NCBI GenBank assembly: GCA_026989275.1
Contig: JALSJQ010000009.1
Coordinates: 186,001-250,000, forward strand
DNA length: 64,000 bases
Direction of reading: 5' to 3'
Origin: Albidovulum sp.
Lineage (GTDB): Bacteria; Pseudomonadota; Alphaproteobacteria; Rhodobacterales; Rhodobacteraceae
Part shown: piece by piece, positions 17,149-25,350 of the stretch
How positions within the stretch are numbered: the first letter of the stretch is position 1
Layout: each line of letters begins with the position of its first letter
The notes under the pieces: generated by a model
The model's input: only the letters and a program-made list of their open reading frames with translations
What the model was told of the DNA's origin: nothing
Database searches by the model: none
Translations under genes and position numbers: made by a program

Positions 17149-17580
17149 TCAGCTTGCGCTTGCCGCCTCGAGCCGGGTGCGGATCGCCGGAGCGACCAGC
17201 ATGCCGGCGATCATGGCGGCAACGAAGATCAGCCCGCCGACCCCGTTGAAGGTGATCGAAGCCACCGACGGGCCGGGGCAGAGCCCGATCATCCCCCAGC
17301 CGAGGCCGAACATGAACGAACCGATGACGAGGTTGCGACCGATCACCGGCTGCGGGCGCTCCGGGATCGGGCAGTCGAGAAAGGCCCTCTGCCGCCGCTC
17401 GGCGATACGCCAGGCGAAAAAAGTCGGGATGATGGCGCCGCCGAGCACGAAGGCCAGCGTCGGATCCCACGCGCCGAAGATGTCGAGCCAGCCGATCACC
17501 TTGGCGGTATCGACCATGCCGGAAACGAAGAGCCCGGCGCCGAAGATCCCGCCGGCAATGAAAGCGAAGATGTTGCGCAT
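17149..17580 (-). CDS. YeeE/YedE (TsuA-like) membrane protein, second half
   Basis: Membrane protein of 143 residues with four hydrophobic segments, corresponding to one half of YeeE/TsuA thiosulfate transporters. It has the conserved GLCPGPS loop whose cysteine lies in the transport path of the full-length family. Its ATG shares one base with the stop of the preceding half (TGATG), so the two halves are made together and probably assemble into one transporter. The frame extends farther upstream in the other half's sequence, but the junction start fits the family. Confidence 0.85.
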   Translation of the reverse strand: MRNIFAFIAGGIFGAGLFVSGMVDTAKVIGWLDIFGAWDPTLAFVLGGAIIPTFFAWRIAERRQRAFLDCPIPERPQPVIGRNLVIGSFMFGLGWGMIGLCPGPSVASITFNGVGGLIFVAAMIAGMLVAPAIRTRLEAASAS

Positions 17581-18017
17581 CAGACCACCCCCAGAACGTG
17601 ACGGAAGACGATGACGGAGATCCCGCCGCCGACGAGATAGAACACGGTGGCGACGATCCCCCTCAGCGACAGCCGCGAGATGCCGCACACGCCGTGGCCG
17701 GAAGTGCAGCCATTGGCGAGCCGCGTGCCGATGCCCACCAGAAGGCCCGCGCCGACGAGAAGGGCGACGTTCTTCGTCAGATGGGTGTCGGGGCGATACC
17801 ACAGAAGGGCCATCAGCCCCGGCACGATCGCCAGCCCGAGCAGGAAGCTCACGCGCTCGGCGGCGTTGTGGCGGCCCGAACCATCGACGAGGCCGCCGAT
17901 GATGCCCGAAGCCCCCATGATGCGGCCGTTGACGAGGAGGAAGAGGGAAGCGGCAAGCCCGATGAGCAGGCCGCCGATCAGACCGAGGGTCCAGTCGGTT
18001 TGCCAGGTGATCGACAT
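17580..18017 (-). CDS. YeeE/YedE (TsuA-like) membrane protein, first half
   Basis: Membrane protein of 145 residues with four hydrophobic segments and the family motif NGCTSGHGVCG, which holds two of the cysteines used for thiosulfate relay in TsuA. It pairs with the next gene. The chosen ATG gives MSITWQTDW, with an AAGGA-like site upstream; an in-frame start 18 codons earlier would add a charged tail unlike the family. Located after the dioxygenase gene with a 194-base spacer that holds an inverted repeat. Confidence 0.85.
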   Translation of the reverse strand: MSITWQTDWTLGLIGGLLIGLAASLFLLVNGRIMGASGIIGGLVDGSGRHNAAERVSFLLGLAIVPGLMALLWYRPDTHLTKNVALLVGAGLLVGIGTRLANGCTSGHGVCGISRLSLRGIVATVFYLVGGGISVIVFRHVLGVV

Positions 18018-18122
18018 GTATCCAGTCCTTTCTGTCTCCGTTTCGCGTTTTCGCGTTTCGCTTTCACGCATCGCCCGCCTTGCCGGCGGGTCTGTTGTGC
18101 CCTGCGGGATGCAGGGAAAGTT

Positions 18123-18155
18123 CTCCGGCCGCCCGGGGGAGACGAACGGCCGGAG
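18123..18155. repeat. Inverted repeat between the dioxygenase and YeeE genes
   Basis: CTCCGGCCG (18123-18131) and CGGCCGGAG (18147-18155) flank a 15-base loop in the 194-base spacer. No T-run follows. It may be an mRNA-stabilising hairpin that sets different levels for the dioxygenase and the transporter. Confidence 0.45.
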
Positions 18156-18211
18156 AGCAGACCTTCAACCGGATACCGCCCCGGCGGGCGATATCCGGGG
18201 AAGGATTCGGG

Positions 18212-19084
18212 TCACAGGACGTTGACCGGCACCTTGAGATAGACGGTGCCGTTGTCCTCGGCCGGCGGCATGTGCCCGGCGCGCATGTTGACCTGGATCG
18301 ACGGAATGATCAGCCGCGGCATGGCGAGCTGCTTGTCGCGCTCAGTCCGCATGCGGATGAAGTCTTCCCTGGTCTTGCCGCCGCCCACATGGATGTTCTT
18401 TTCCTTCTCCTCCTTCACCGTGGTTTCCCAGGCGAAGTAGTCGCGGCCCGGCGCCTTGTAGTCATGGCCGACGAAGATGCGCGTCTCGTCGGGCAGCGAG
18501 AGGATCTTCTGGATCGATTCCCACATCACCTCGGCCGAGCCGCCCGGGAAGTCGCAGCGCGCGGTGCCGAAATCGGGCATGAAGAGCGTGTCCCCCACGA
18601 AAGCTGCATCGCCGATGACATAGGTCAGGCAGGCCGGGGTATGCCCCGGAGTATGCAGCACGTCGGCACGCATCTGCCCGATATGGAAGCTGTCGCCTTC
18701 CTTGAAGAGAGCGTCGAACTGCGAACCGTCGCGCTGGAACTCGGTGCCGGCGTTGAAGATCTTGCCGAAGGTGTTCTGCACGATGGTGATGTGATCGCCG
18801 ATGCCGATCTTGCCGCCGAGCTTCTCCTGGAGATAGGGCGCGGCCGAGAGATGGTCGGCATGCACATGGGTCTCGAGGATCCAGTCCACCTCGAGATCGT
18901 TCTCCTTGATGAAGGCGATGATCCGGTCGGCCGAGTGGGTGTCGGTATGACCGGAGGCGTAATCGAAATCGAGAACCGAATCGATGATGGCGACCTTGTT
19001 CGAGTTCGGATCCTTCACGACATAGGAGGCGGTGAAGGTGTATTCGTCGAAGAAGGTGGTCACTTCGGGCTTGATGGGCTCCAT
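18212..19084 (-). CDS. Persulfide dioxygenase-like MBL-fold protein
   Basis: Metallo-beta-lactamase fold protein of 290 residues in the ETHE1/Blh group, which oxidises glutathione persulfide to sulfite and glutathione. The metal motif is THVHADH (H73, H75, D77, H78), with the later HTPGHTP, FVGDTLF and FVGHDY motifs. Unlike fused Blh proteins it has no DUF442 domain; that domain is encoded by a separate gene downstream. It is first in the minus-strand operon and is read from a strong promoter overlapped by the predicted BigR operator. Confidence 0.88.
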   Translation of the reverse strand: MEPIKPEVTTFFDEYTFTASYVVKDPNSNKVAIIDSVLDFDYASGHTDTHSADRIIAFIKENDLEVDWILETHVHADHLSAAPYLQEKLGGKIGIGDHITIVQNTFGKIFNAGTEFQRDGSQFDALFKEGDSFHIGQMRADVLHTPGHTPACLTYVIGDAAFVGDTLFMPDFGTARCDFPGGSAEVMWESIQKILSLPDETRIFVGHDYKAPGRDYFAWETTVKEEKEKNIHVGGGKTREDFIRMRTERDKQLAMPRLIIPSIQVNMRAGHMPPAEDNGTVYLKVPVNVL

Positions 19085-19123
19085 GGTACTCTCCCTTTGG
19101 TGTGGCGTTGCGAGTCGCGGGCC

Positions 19124-19151
19124 AATATAGCGACCTTCATTAATATGTCAA
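19124..19151 (-). promoter_or_regulatory. Promoter of the persulfide-response operon
   Basis: On the minus strand a perfect TTGACA (19146-19151) is followed after 16 bases by TATATT (19124-19129), about 40 bases before the dioxygenase ATG. The -35 box overlaps the palindrome at 19148-19157, as expected for repression by the divergent regulator. Confidence 0.65.
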
Positions 19152-19157
19152 TATTGA
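19148..19157. promoter_or_regulatory. Predicted BigR operator palindrome
   Basis: Perfect palindrome TCAATATTGA inside an AT-rich island in otherwise GC-rich DNA, flanked by ATATG on the left and TATGT on the right. It overlaps the -35 boxes of both divergent promoters. ArsR-family regulators bind palindromes like this; assignment to BigR is inferred from position. Confidence 0.6.
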
Positions 19158-19182
19158 TATGTTTCATTGCGTCTGCTATATG
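19154..19182 (+). promoter_or_regulatory. Promoter of the BigR-like regulator
   Basis: TTGATA (19154-19159) and TATATG (19177-19182) are 17 bases apart and lead to the regulator gene with a leader of about 200 bases. The -35 box overlaps the operator palindrome, consistent with autoregulation. The leader itself shows no other recognised element. Confidence 0.55.
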
Positions 19183-19394
19183 GGATGGCGCAAACGCCCG
19201 CACAAGGGGCGGCAATCGGCCCGGGCAGGGCATGACGGGCCGAACGATCGTCGGGCACCGGACCCGCCCATCCCGGGGCGGCCTTCCGCAAGCGCGCCTG
19301 CGCGGACGTGCAGCGGAGGACTTGCGGCAGGAGCGGATCCGCGCCCATATGCAGCATGGTCGCGCCGCGCAGAGGGCAGACCAGGGAGCCGGGA

Positions 19395-19823
19395 ATGACA
19401 ATGGACGACCGAATCATGGACAGGAGCGCAGCCGCCACCGGGACCGCCGAGGAGACCGGAGCTGGGGAAAGGGGCGAAGACATCCTGCTCGGCCGGGCGC
19501 CGAGCGAGGAGCTGATGGCCAAGGCCGATATCGCCGCCGGGCTGATGAAGGCGCTGTCGAACCCCTGCCGGCTCCTGATACTGTGCATGCTGTCCGATGG
19601 CGAGAAGACCGTTTCCGAGCTCGAGCAGCACCTGCACACCAAGCAACCCAATGTCTCGCAGCAGCTGGCGCGACTGCGCCATGAGGGGCTGGTCGGTGCC
19701 CGCCGCGAAGGGCGGATGATGTATTATCACCTCGCCGACGACCGCGTGCGCGGTGTCCTTTCGGCTCTCTACAGCGCCTACTGCGCCACCGATCCCGCGG
19801 AAGAGCCGTCGGACGGCACCTGA
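19395..19823 (+). CDS. bigR: BigR/SqrR-type persulfide-sensing ArsR-family repressor
   Basis: Winged-helix repressor of 142 residues. The core begins near residue 40, with the DNA-recognition helix around KQPNVSQQLARLRHEGLV. The sensor cysteines of BigR and SqrR are present in their contexts: C64 in LLILCMLSDGE and C130 in LYSAYC. They are 66 residues apart, exactly the spacing of the Cys pair in those proteins. There they form a tetrasulfide or disulfide with persulfides and release DNA. An extra C58 is present. The ATG at 19395 has a CAGGGAG site; a GTG at 19308 in the same frame is less likely. Divergent from the operon it should control. Confidence 0.87.
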   Translation: MTMDDRIMDRSAAATGTAEETGAGERGEDILLGRAPSEELMAKADIAAGLMKALSNPCRLLILCMLSDGEKTVSELEQHLHTKQPNVSQQLARLRHEGLVGARREGRMMYYHLADDRVRGVLSALYSAYCATDPAEEPSDGT

Positions 19824-19847
19824 TTCACGTCCCGCCCCGCTTCGATG

Positions 19848-19876
19848 TTGAAACTTTCCTCCGCCCTCCCTACTCC
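19848..19876 (+). promoter_or_regulatory. Candidate promoter of the dksA-like gene
   Basis: TTGAAA (19848-19853) and TACTCC (19871-19876) are 17 bases apart, about 30 bases before the start of the DksA-like gene. Confidence 0.35.
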
Positions 19877-19904
19877 TTGGTGAAACCGCAACGAGGAGGG
19901 ACGG

Positions 19905-20249
19905 ATGCCCCAGGAACAAGGCAGGGAAAAGAAGTCGCTCGAGGAGCGCAAGCGCCAGCTGCTCGAGATGCGCCGCGCCATCCTGCGCAAGCTCTACGAG
20001 ATCGAGGATCAGCTCGACGACCCGCTCCCCAAGGACGACGAGGAAGCGGCGATCGAACTCGAGGAGGACGAGGTGCTCGAGAGGCTCGGCGAACTCGAGC
20101 TCAAGGAATTGCGGGCCATCGAGGCCGCGCTCAAGCGGATCGAGGAAGGCGAATACGGCTATTGCGTCGTCTGTGGCCGCGAAATCCCTGAAGAACGGCT
20201 CGATCTCGTTCCCTACACGCCCTTCTGCGCCGAACACGCCCCGAAGTGA
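19905..20249 (+). CDS. DksA/TraR-family zinc-finger protein
   Basis: Protein of 114 residues: an acidic and basic coiled-coil region (about residues 8-75) followed by a C-terminal zinc finger CVVCGREI ... FCAEHA. In DksA-type proteins the coiled coil enters the RNA polymerase secondary channel. The last metal ligand pair is C-x2-H rather than the usual C-x2-C. Alphaproteobacteria often have several such paralogues; this one is shorter than canonical DksA and its role is not known. A GAGGAGGG site precedes the ATG. Confidence 0.8.
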   Translation: MPQEQGREKKSLEERKRQLLEMRRAILRKLYEIEDQLDDPLPKDDEEAAIELEEDEVLERLGELELKELRAIEAALKRIEEGEYGYCVVCGREIPEERLDLVPYTPFCAEHAPK

Positions 20250-20530
20250 CCGGGAAGCCGGGGCCGGGTTTCGCCGCCCCTGTCAGCCCGCCGGAATACG
20301 GGGAGCCGCGCACCGGAGCATGGCACGATCTGCGGCGTGATCGCGGAGCGGCGCTCCTCATGGACCGTCGGCAAACGGCTGGTGAACGACCGCGGCTTCG
20401 CCCGCGGGCCGGTCGCTGCGGCACGATCACCGGAGGGGCACGAGGCCGCGCCGGTCCGGTCGGGAACCATGATCGATCGCAAGAGAAGGTGGAGGTGCCG
20501 AAGGGTCGCGGCCGGGCCCGTGCAGCCTCG

Positions 20531-21748
20531 TCAGAGACGGCGGAAGACGAGCGCGGCGTTGAGCCCCCCGAAGGCGAAGGTGGTGGAAAGACAGGTCGCG
20601 ACCTCCGCCTCGCGGGCCTGCCCCGTCACGAGGTCGATGCCGAACGCCGGATCGGCCGCATGGGAGCCGGCCGGCGGGATCACCCCTTCCTCCAGCGCCA
20701 GCAGACAGGCCAGCCCCTCGATCGCGGCGCTGGCACCGACGGCATGGCCATGCAGCCCCTTGGTCGCCGCGATCGGCACCACCCCGAGCCGGTTCTCGAA
20801 GAGCCGGGCCAGCGCCTCCGCCTCGGCCGCGTCCCCCTGCCGGGTGCCGGTGGCATGGGCGTTGACGTGATCGACCGCCGCGACCGCGAGCCCCGCATCG
20901 GCGAGCGCCGCACGCATCACCCTCTCGGCCGCCACGGCCGAAGGGCGGACGACATCCCCGCCGCCCTGCCCCCGCAGCGCGGCTCCGGCCAGCTCGACCG
21001 CCGCCCGCACCCCGCGCGCGCGGGCATGGTCTTCGGCCTCGAGCACCAGCACCGCCGCCCCCTCTCCGAGAACAAACCCGTTGCGATCGGCCGCGAAGGG
21101 CCGGCAACCGTCGGGGGAGAGCACCCGCAACCCCTCCCAGGCCTTGATGCCGGCGAAGGTCAGCATCGCCTCGCTGCCGCCCGCGAGCACCACGTCGCAC
21201 ACCCCCGAGCGGATGAAGTGCAGCCCGAGCGCCAGAGCCTGCGCCGCCGAGGCGCAGGCCGCCGACGGGCAGAGCACCGGGCCGACGATGCCGAGATCGG
21301 CCGCCACCGCCGACGCCGGCGCGTTCGGCATCAGCCGCGGCACCGTCAGGGGCGGCACCCGGTTCTTCCCCTCGGCATAGACGGCACGAAAGGCCTCGTT
21401 CCAGGTGTCGAGCCCCCCTCCCGCCGTGCCGAGGATGACGCCGCAGCGTTCGGATGACAGCTCCTTCGCCGCGAGCCCGGCCGCGGCCACGGCCTCGCGG
21501 GCGGCCAGAAGCGCCAGGAGGCTGACGCGATCGTGCATCTGCCGCATCTCGGGGGAAAAGACCGCGTCGAGATCCGGCGAGGACGCCGCGGCCGCGATGC
21601 GGATCCTGAGCCGCTCGGCCTCGCGGCACGTCACCCGCCCGATGGCGCATCGCCCCGCCGCGAGCGCCGCCAGCGTCTGCGGCACGTCGCCTCCAAGCGC
21701 GTTGACGGTCCCCCGCCCGGTGATCAGCACCCGACGGGCCATGCTCAA
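20531..21748 (-). CDS. Beta-ketoacyl-ACP synthase, FabF-like
   Basis: Condensing enzyme of 405 residues. The catalytic triad of KAS I/II is visible: C165 in CPSAACASAAQ, a histidine in HVNAHATGT and another in KGLHGHAVGA. It extends acyl chains with malonyl-ACP. Its ATG overlaps the stop of an acyl carrier protein gene (ATGA), and lpxD lies just upstream, so it may build a special acyl chain for the cell surface rather than serve bulk fatty acid synthesis. The sequence is more divergent than a housekeeping FabF. Confidence 0.85.
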   Translation of the reverse strand: MSMARRVLITGRGTVNALGGDVPQTLAALAAGRCAIGRVTCREAERLRIRIAAAASSPDLDAVFSPEMRQMHDRVSLLALLAAREAVAAAGLAAKELSSERCGVILGTAGGGLDTWNEAFRAVYAEGKNRVPPLTVPRLMPNAPASAVAADLGIVGPVLCPSAACASAAQALALGLHFIRSGVCDVVLAGGSEAMLTFAGIKAWEGLRVLSPDGCRPFAADRNGFVLGEGAAVLVLEAEDHARARGVRAAVELAGAALRGQGGGDVVRPSAVAAERVMRAALADAGLAVAAVDHVNAHATGTRQGDAAEAEALARLFENRLGVVPIAATKGLHGHAVGASAAIEGLACLLALEEGVIPPAGSHAADPAFGIDLVTGQAREAEVATCLSTTFAFGGLNAALVFRRL

Positions 21749-22023
21749 CCGCCCCCGCCCTCGAGCCGGGCCACGAGCCGCACGAGATCGGCCACCGTGC
21801 GCGGCGCCACTTCTTCCCCCTCGAGCGGAAAGGTGATGTCGAGCCGCTCCTCGAGGGCGAAGATCACCTGGGTCATCCGCACCGAATCGAGCCCCAGGAC
21901 CTCGAGCTCGGCCTCGGGCACGACCGCCTCGGGCGAAATCCGGCCCTCCTCGGCCAGCACCGCCCGCACGAGGGGCAGAAGCGCCAGTCCGTCGGCCTCG
22001 CCCCCCTCAGCCGTCCTGCCCAT
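21745..22023 (-). CDS. Acyl carrier protein
   Basis: Small acidic protein of 92 residues with the phosphopantetheine-attachment motif GLDSVRM, Ser 47. The context VLGLDSVRMTQVIFALEE matches the ACP helix II. It differs from housekeeping AcpP (GADSLD) and sits between lpxD and a ketoacyl synthase, overlapping the first by 17 bases and the second by 4, so it is probably a dedicated carrier for that synthase and acyltransferase. Confidence 0.83.
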   Translation of the reverse strand: MGRTAEGGEADGLALLPLVRAVLAEEGRISPEAVVPEAELEVLGLDSVRMTQVIFALEERLDITFPLEGEEVAPRTVADLVRLVARLEGGGG

Positions 22024-23122
22024 CGACCTTCTCCCCCAGCCGGGCCCGGAGGGCCAGAAGCTCGCGCATCAGCCGCGGCAGACGCCGAAGCGCCTTGTAC
22101 ATCTCGACATGCTGCTCCATCTTCACCGCCGGGCTGCCCAGCACAACGCGCCCTTTCGGCACGTTGGTGAACATCTTGGTCGCGCCGCCGGCGATCACGT
22201 CGTCTCCGACCACCACATGATCGCCGACGCCGCACTGCCCGCCCATCACCACCCGATCGCCGATTCTGGCGGAACCGGCAAAGCCGCACTGGCCCGATAT
22301 GGCACAATCGCGACCGATGCGCACATTGTGGCCGACATGGACGAGGTTGTCGAACTTGGAGCCGTCACCGATGACGGTGGCGGAGATGGTGCCGCGATCG
22401 ACGGTGCAACCGGCACCGAACTCGACATCGTCGCCGATCACCACCCGCCCGAGCGAGGCGATGCGGGCATAGCGCCCCTGACGGCGGCCCTGCCGGTCGC
22501 CGAGGGAACGGCGCACCGCCTCGACGGCATCGGGTTCGGGGGTGACGAAGGAGAAACCGTCGGCCCCGATCACCGTGTTCGCATGCGCCCGGAAACGATG
22601 ACCGACGGTGACCCCCCGGCCGATCCGCACCCCCGGATGCAACAGAAGTTCGTCGCCGATCACCGTCTCGTCGCCGATCGAGCAATGCGCCATGATCCGC
22701 GCGCCCCGCCCGATCCGCACCTTCGGGCCGATGACGACGAAGGGGCCGATCGCGGCGCCCTCCCCGATCTCGGCGTCGGGATGGATGATGGCGGTGGGGT
22801 GGATGCCCGCCGGCAGATCGGGCAGCGTCTCGTAAAGCGCCGTGAGCCCCGCCATCGCATAGCGCGGCCGGGCGACAAGCACCGCCCCCTCGAGCCCGAG
22901 CGCCTGCCAGTCGGCCCCTTCGGGCAAGAGCGCCGCCCGCGCCCGCCCCTTGCCGAGATCGGCGCGAAAACGGTCGGTGAGGGCCAGGGCCAGATGGTCG
23001 GGGCCGGCTTCGGCCGGTTCGGCCGCGCCACGGATCGGGATGCTGCCATCGCCCGCGAGCTCGGCGCCGAGAGCCGCGGCGATCTCCGCGAGTCTGTGGC
23101 AATGCGTGCTGGATCGCGTCAT
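22007..23122 (-). CDS. lpxD: LpxD-type UDP-acylglucosamine N-acyltransferase
   Basis: Left-handed beta-helix acyltransferase of 371 residues. The N-terminal domain (to about residue 100) is of LpxD type, followed by hexapeptide repeats (IGEGAAIGPFVVIG, IGRGARIMAHC, etc.) and the active-site region LVHVGHNVRIGRDCAISGQ. LpxD adds a 3-hydroxyacyl chain from ACP to UDP-3-acyl-glucosamine in lipid A synthesis. The usual fabZ-lpxA-lpxB neighbours are absent; instead there is an ACP and a ketoacyl synthase. It could be a second LpxD with a special chain. Confidence 0.85.
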   Translation of the reverse strand: MTRSSTHCHRLAEIAAALGAELAGDGSIPIRGAAEPAEAGPDHLALALTDRFRADLGKGRARAALLPEGADWQALGLEGAVLVARPRYAMAGLTALYETLPDLPAGIHPTAIIHPDAEIGEGAAIGPFVVIGPKVRIGRGARIMAHCSIGDETVIGDELLLHPGVRIGRGVTVGHRFRAHANTVIGADGFSFVTPEPDAVEAVRRSLGDRQGRRQGRYARIASLGRVVIGDDVEFGAGCTVDRGTISATVIGDGSKFDNLVHVGHNVRIGRDCAISGQCGFAGSARIGDRVVMGGQCGVGDHVVVGDDVIAGGATKMFTNVPKGRVVLGSPAVKMEQHVEMYKALRRLPRLMRELLALRARLGEKVDGQDG

Positions 23123-23164
23123 CGGTTCCGCTTCGGTTGACGGGCCTCTCTGCCCGGCTGCTAC

Positions 23165-24805
23165 CTAGCCCCGAAGCGGCGCCAGTGTCACCCCCTTCTT
23201 CTCGAGCTCCTGCCAGACCCGGGCATCGCGCCTGTAGATGTCGCGCCGATAATGGATCCGCCCGTCGGTGCCGAGGAAGACCGTGTGATAGACGATGTGC
23301 ACCGGCACCGGCCGCTTGAGATAGACCTCCGTTTCCTTGCCCGTCTCCCGGATGCTCCTGAAATACCGCACCGGGTCGGCAGCCTGCCCCTCAAGCAGGA
23401 AATAGGCGAATTCGAGCGGCCGGTTCACCCGCACGCATCCGTGGCTGTAGGCCCGCACCTCGCGCGAGAACAGCGAACGGGCGGGCGTGTCATGCATGTA
23501 GATGTTGAACCTGTTGGGAAAGAGGAACTTCACCTGACCGAGCGCATTGCGCGGCCCCGGCGGCTGGCGCATCGAAATGTTCGGCACCTTGCCCTGCGAA
23601 AGGGCGTCGCGGATCGCGTCGATGCCGATCGGGCCGCGCGAACTCGTCACTTCCAGCCCCTGCGAGGCGAACTTCTCGGGGTTCGCGGCGATCATCGGCA
23701 GGTATTCCTTCTCGATGATCGAGGGCGGCACATACCAGGACGGGTTGATGACCATGTGGGTCATCTCGTCGGAAAACTCCGCCGTCTGGAGATCCTCCCG
23801 CGGCTGGCCGACCACCACCTTCGAGGTGAACCTCGCCTCGCCATCCTCGAAGACCGTGAAGCGGAAATCGGGGATGTTGACGAGAATGTGGCGCCGCCCC
23901 AGGGGGCGGTTGAGCCAGCGGCGGCGCTCGAGATTGACCAGCACCTGCTTCAGCCGTGCCTCGGCCGGGCGATTGACGAGGGCGATGGTGGACCTGCCGG
24001 CCACCCCGTCGGCGGTGAGACCGTGATCGAGCTGGAAGCGACGCACGGCCTTCTCGATCCGCCGGTCATAGCGCCGGGTGGCCGTCGCCGGCAGATAGCC
24101 CATGCGGATCAGCCGGTTCCGCAGCGCGATCACGGCCGGGCCCTCATCCCCGGGCTCGAGCTTCCTTGCCTGCACCTTCGGGCCGAAGCCGCCGCGACGG
24201 ATCACCCCTTCCAGCCGGCGACGCTCCTTGAGAAGGGCGGCATATTCGGCGGTGCGCGGCAGCTGGGCGGCCAGAAAGGCCCGTGGCGTGCTCTGCAGGA
24301 AGGCTTCGAGGATCGCACCCGGTGCATACCGGGGCGGGGTGCGCCCATATTGCTTGCCGAGCGAGCGCGGATCGACGATACCACCGTGAAGCGCGTTGAC
24401 ATAGGCGACGAAGAGCCGGCTCGTCGCCACCTCGGCGGCGCCCTTGCCGCTTTCGCTGCGGGCCGCGCGCAGAAGCGCCTTCACCCGATCGGGGCTGAAA
24501 CGGTCGGCCGGCAGACCATGGAGCGGCGCCGCTTCCAGGGCCGCGAGAAAGGCCTGGAGCCGGCGGCGGTCGTCCGCCCCGGTCCAGATGCCCTGATAAC
24601 CGTGCTTGCGGTAGAAGGCGGCGATCTCCCGATCGGCCGCACTCGACGCGGCAACCGCCTCGCGGAACGCCAGGCTCTCCGCCGACAGCGTTCGCGGCAG
24701 CGGCACCAGCGCCGCCACCCCGATCAGCACGAGGGCGGCAACCCGGCAGACAGGCCGCATGCGCGGCGGGCCGGGCGAGAAGGCGGGCGAGAAAACACGC
24801 GACAT
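23165..24805 (-). CDS. L,D-transpeptidase, YcbB/LdtD-like
   Basis: Periplasmic peptidoglycan cross-linking enzyme, 546 residues from the chosen ATG. An N-terminal hydrophobic segment (about residues 15-40) is the signal or anchor. An scaffold-like domain follows, then a peptidoglycan-binding domain (AVRRFQLDHGLTADGVAG) and the YkuD catalytic domain with YSHGCVRVNRPLEFA, whose Cys is the nucleophile. An AGGTGAGG site lies before this ATG; an in-frame start 25 codons upstream is less likely. A YcbK-like gene lies divergently, as ycbB and ycbK are neighbours in E. coli. The stop lies 42 bases before lpxD on the same strand. Confidence 0.88.
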   Translation of the reverse strand: MSRVFSPAFSPGPPRMRPVCRVAALVLIGVAALVPLPRTLSAESLAFREAVAASSAADREIAAFYRKHGYQGIWTGADDRRRLQAFLAALEAAPLHGLPADRFSPDRVKALLRAARSESGKGAAEVATSRLFVAYVNALHGGIVDPRSLGKQYGRTPPRYAPGAILEAFLQSTPRAFLAAQLPRTAEYAALLKERRRLEGVIRRGGFGPKVQARKLEPGDEGPAVIALRNRLIRMGYLPATATRRYDRRIEKAVRRFQLDHGLTADGVAGRSTIALVNRPAEARLKQVLVNLERRRWLNRPLGRRHILVNIPDFRFTVFEDGEARFTSKVVVGQPREDLQTAEFSDEMTHMVINPSWYVPPSIIEKEYLPMIAANPEKFASQGLEVTSSRGPIGIDAIRDALSQGKVPNISMRQPPGPRNALGQVKFLFPNRFNIYMHDTPARSLFSREVRAYSHGCVRVNRPLEFAYFLLEGQAADPVRYFRSIRETGKETEVYLKRPVPVHIVYHTVFLGTDGRIHYRRDIYRRDARVWQELEKKGVTLAPLRG

Positions 24806-25350
24806 GAAACACCTCACCTTTCGGTCATGACCCATCATTGCCCGATATCGCCCCGCAATTGAAGCGAGAAAAGATGCCACCGGGCACCACCGGTACGGCG
24901 TGAACGCGCCTTTCCCCGGAACGCGCCTCCCCCGCCAGCCCCGGGCCGTTTCCGGTCATGGTGCGAAGCATGCCGCAGATCGGGGAGAAACGCCTTCACA
25001 TTCATGTGATTCGACACCCACACCCGCTTTGCACCCGGAAGACAGGAACCAGAGGGAGAGAATGCCGCGCCACCCGCCGAATGCTCCTGCCGCACCGGCG
25101 CGGCTTTCGGCGCAAATCGGCAGAATTTCGCACAAATTGTCCGGTCTTCGGCATCTTTCCCTTGCCATCCGGCTCCTCAGGGCCGAAACATCGTCGTGGG
25201 CCGCATGAATGCGAACACGCACATGCGGCGGGTTGTGTTGAGTGCATGACACCCGGATGCGCCGATGCGCGACGACCGGTGGCGGTGACGGTGACGAGAA
25301 ACCACGGGGCTTCGTGCCCCGAACCGATTCGCTACGGGGGCAGTGACCAG
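24806..25350. other. Divergent spacer of 545 bases, no gene recognised
   Basis: This stretch separates the divergent L,D-transpeptidase and YcbK-like genes. The open frames in it are short and have no recognisable product. It should hold promoters for both flanking genes, but I see no convincing -35/-10 pair. A GATTCGCTACGGGGG sequence near the right end resembles the short direct repeat around the fdhA start. Confidence 0.5.

Noticed and set aside
24900-25208. Possible small gene in the L,D-transpeptidase/YcbK spacer
   Set aside because: No ribosome binding site, no recognisable motif and low-complexity composition.
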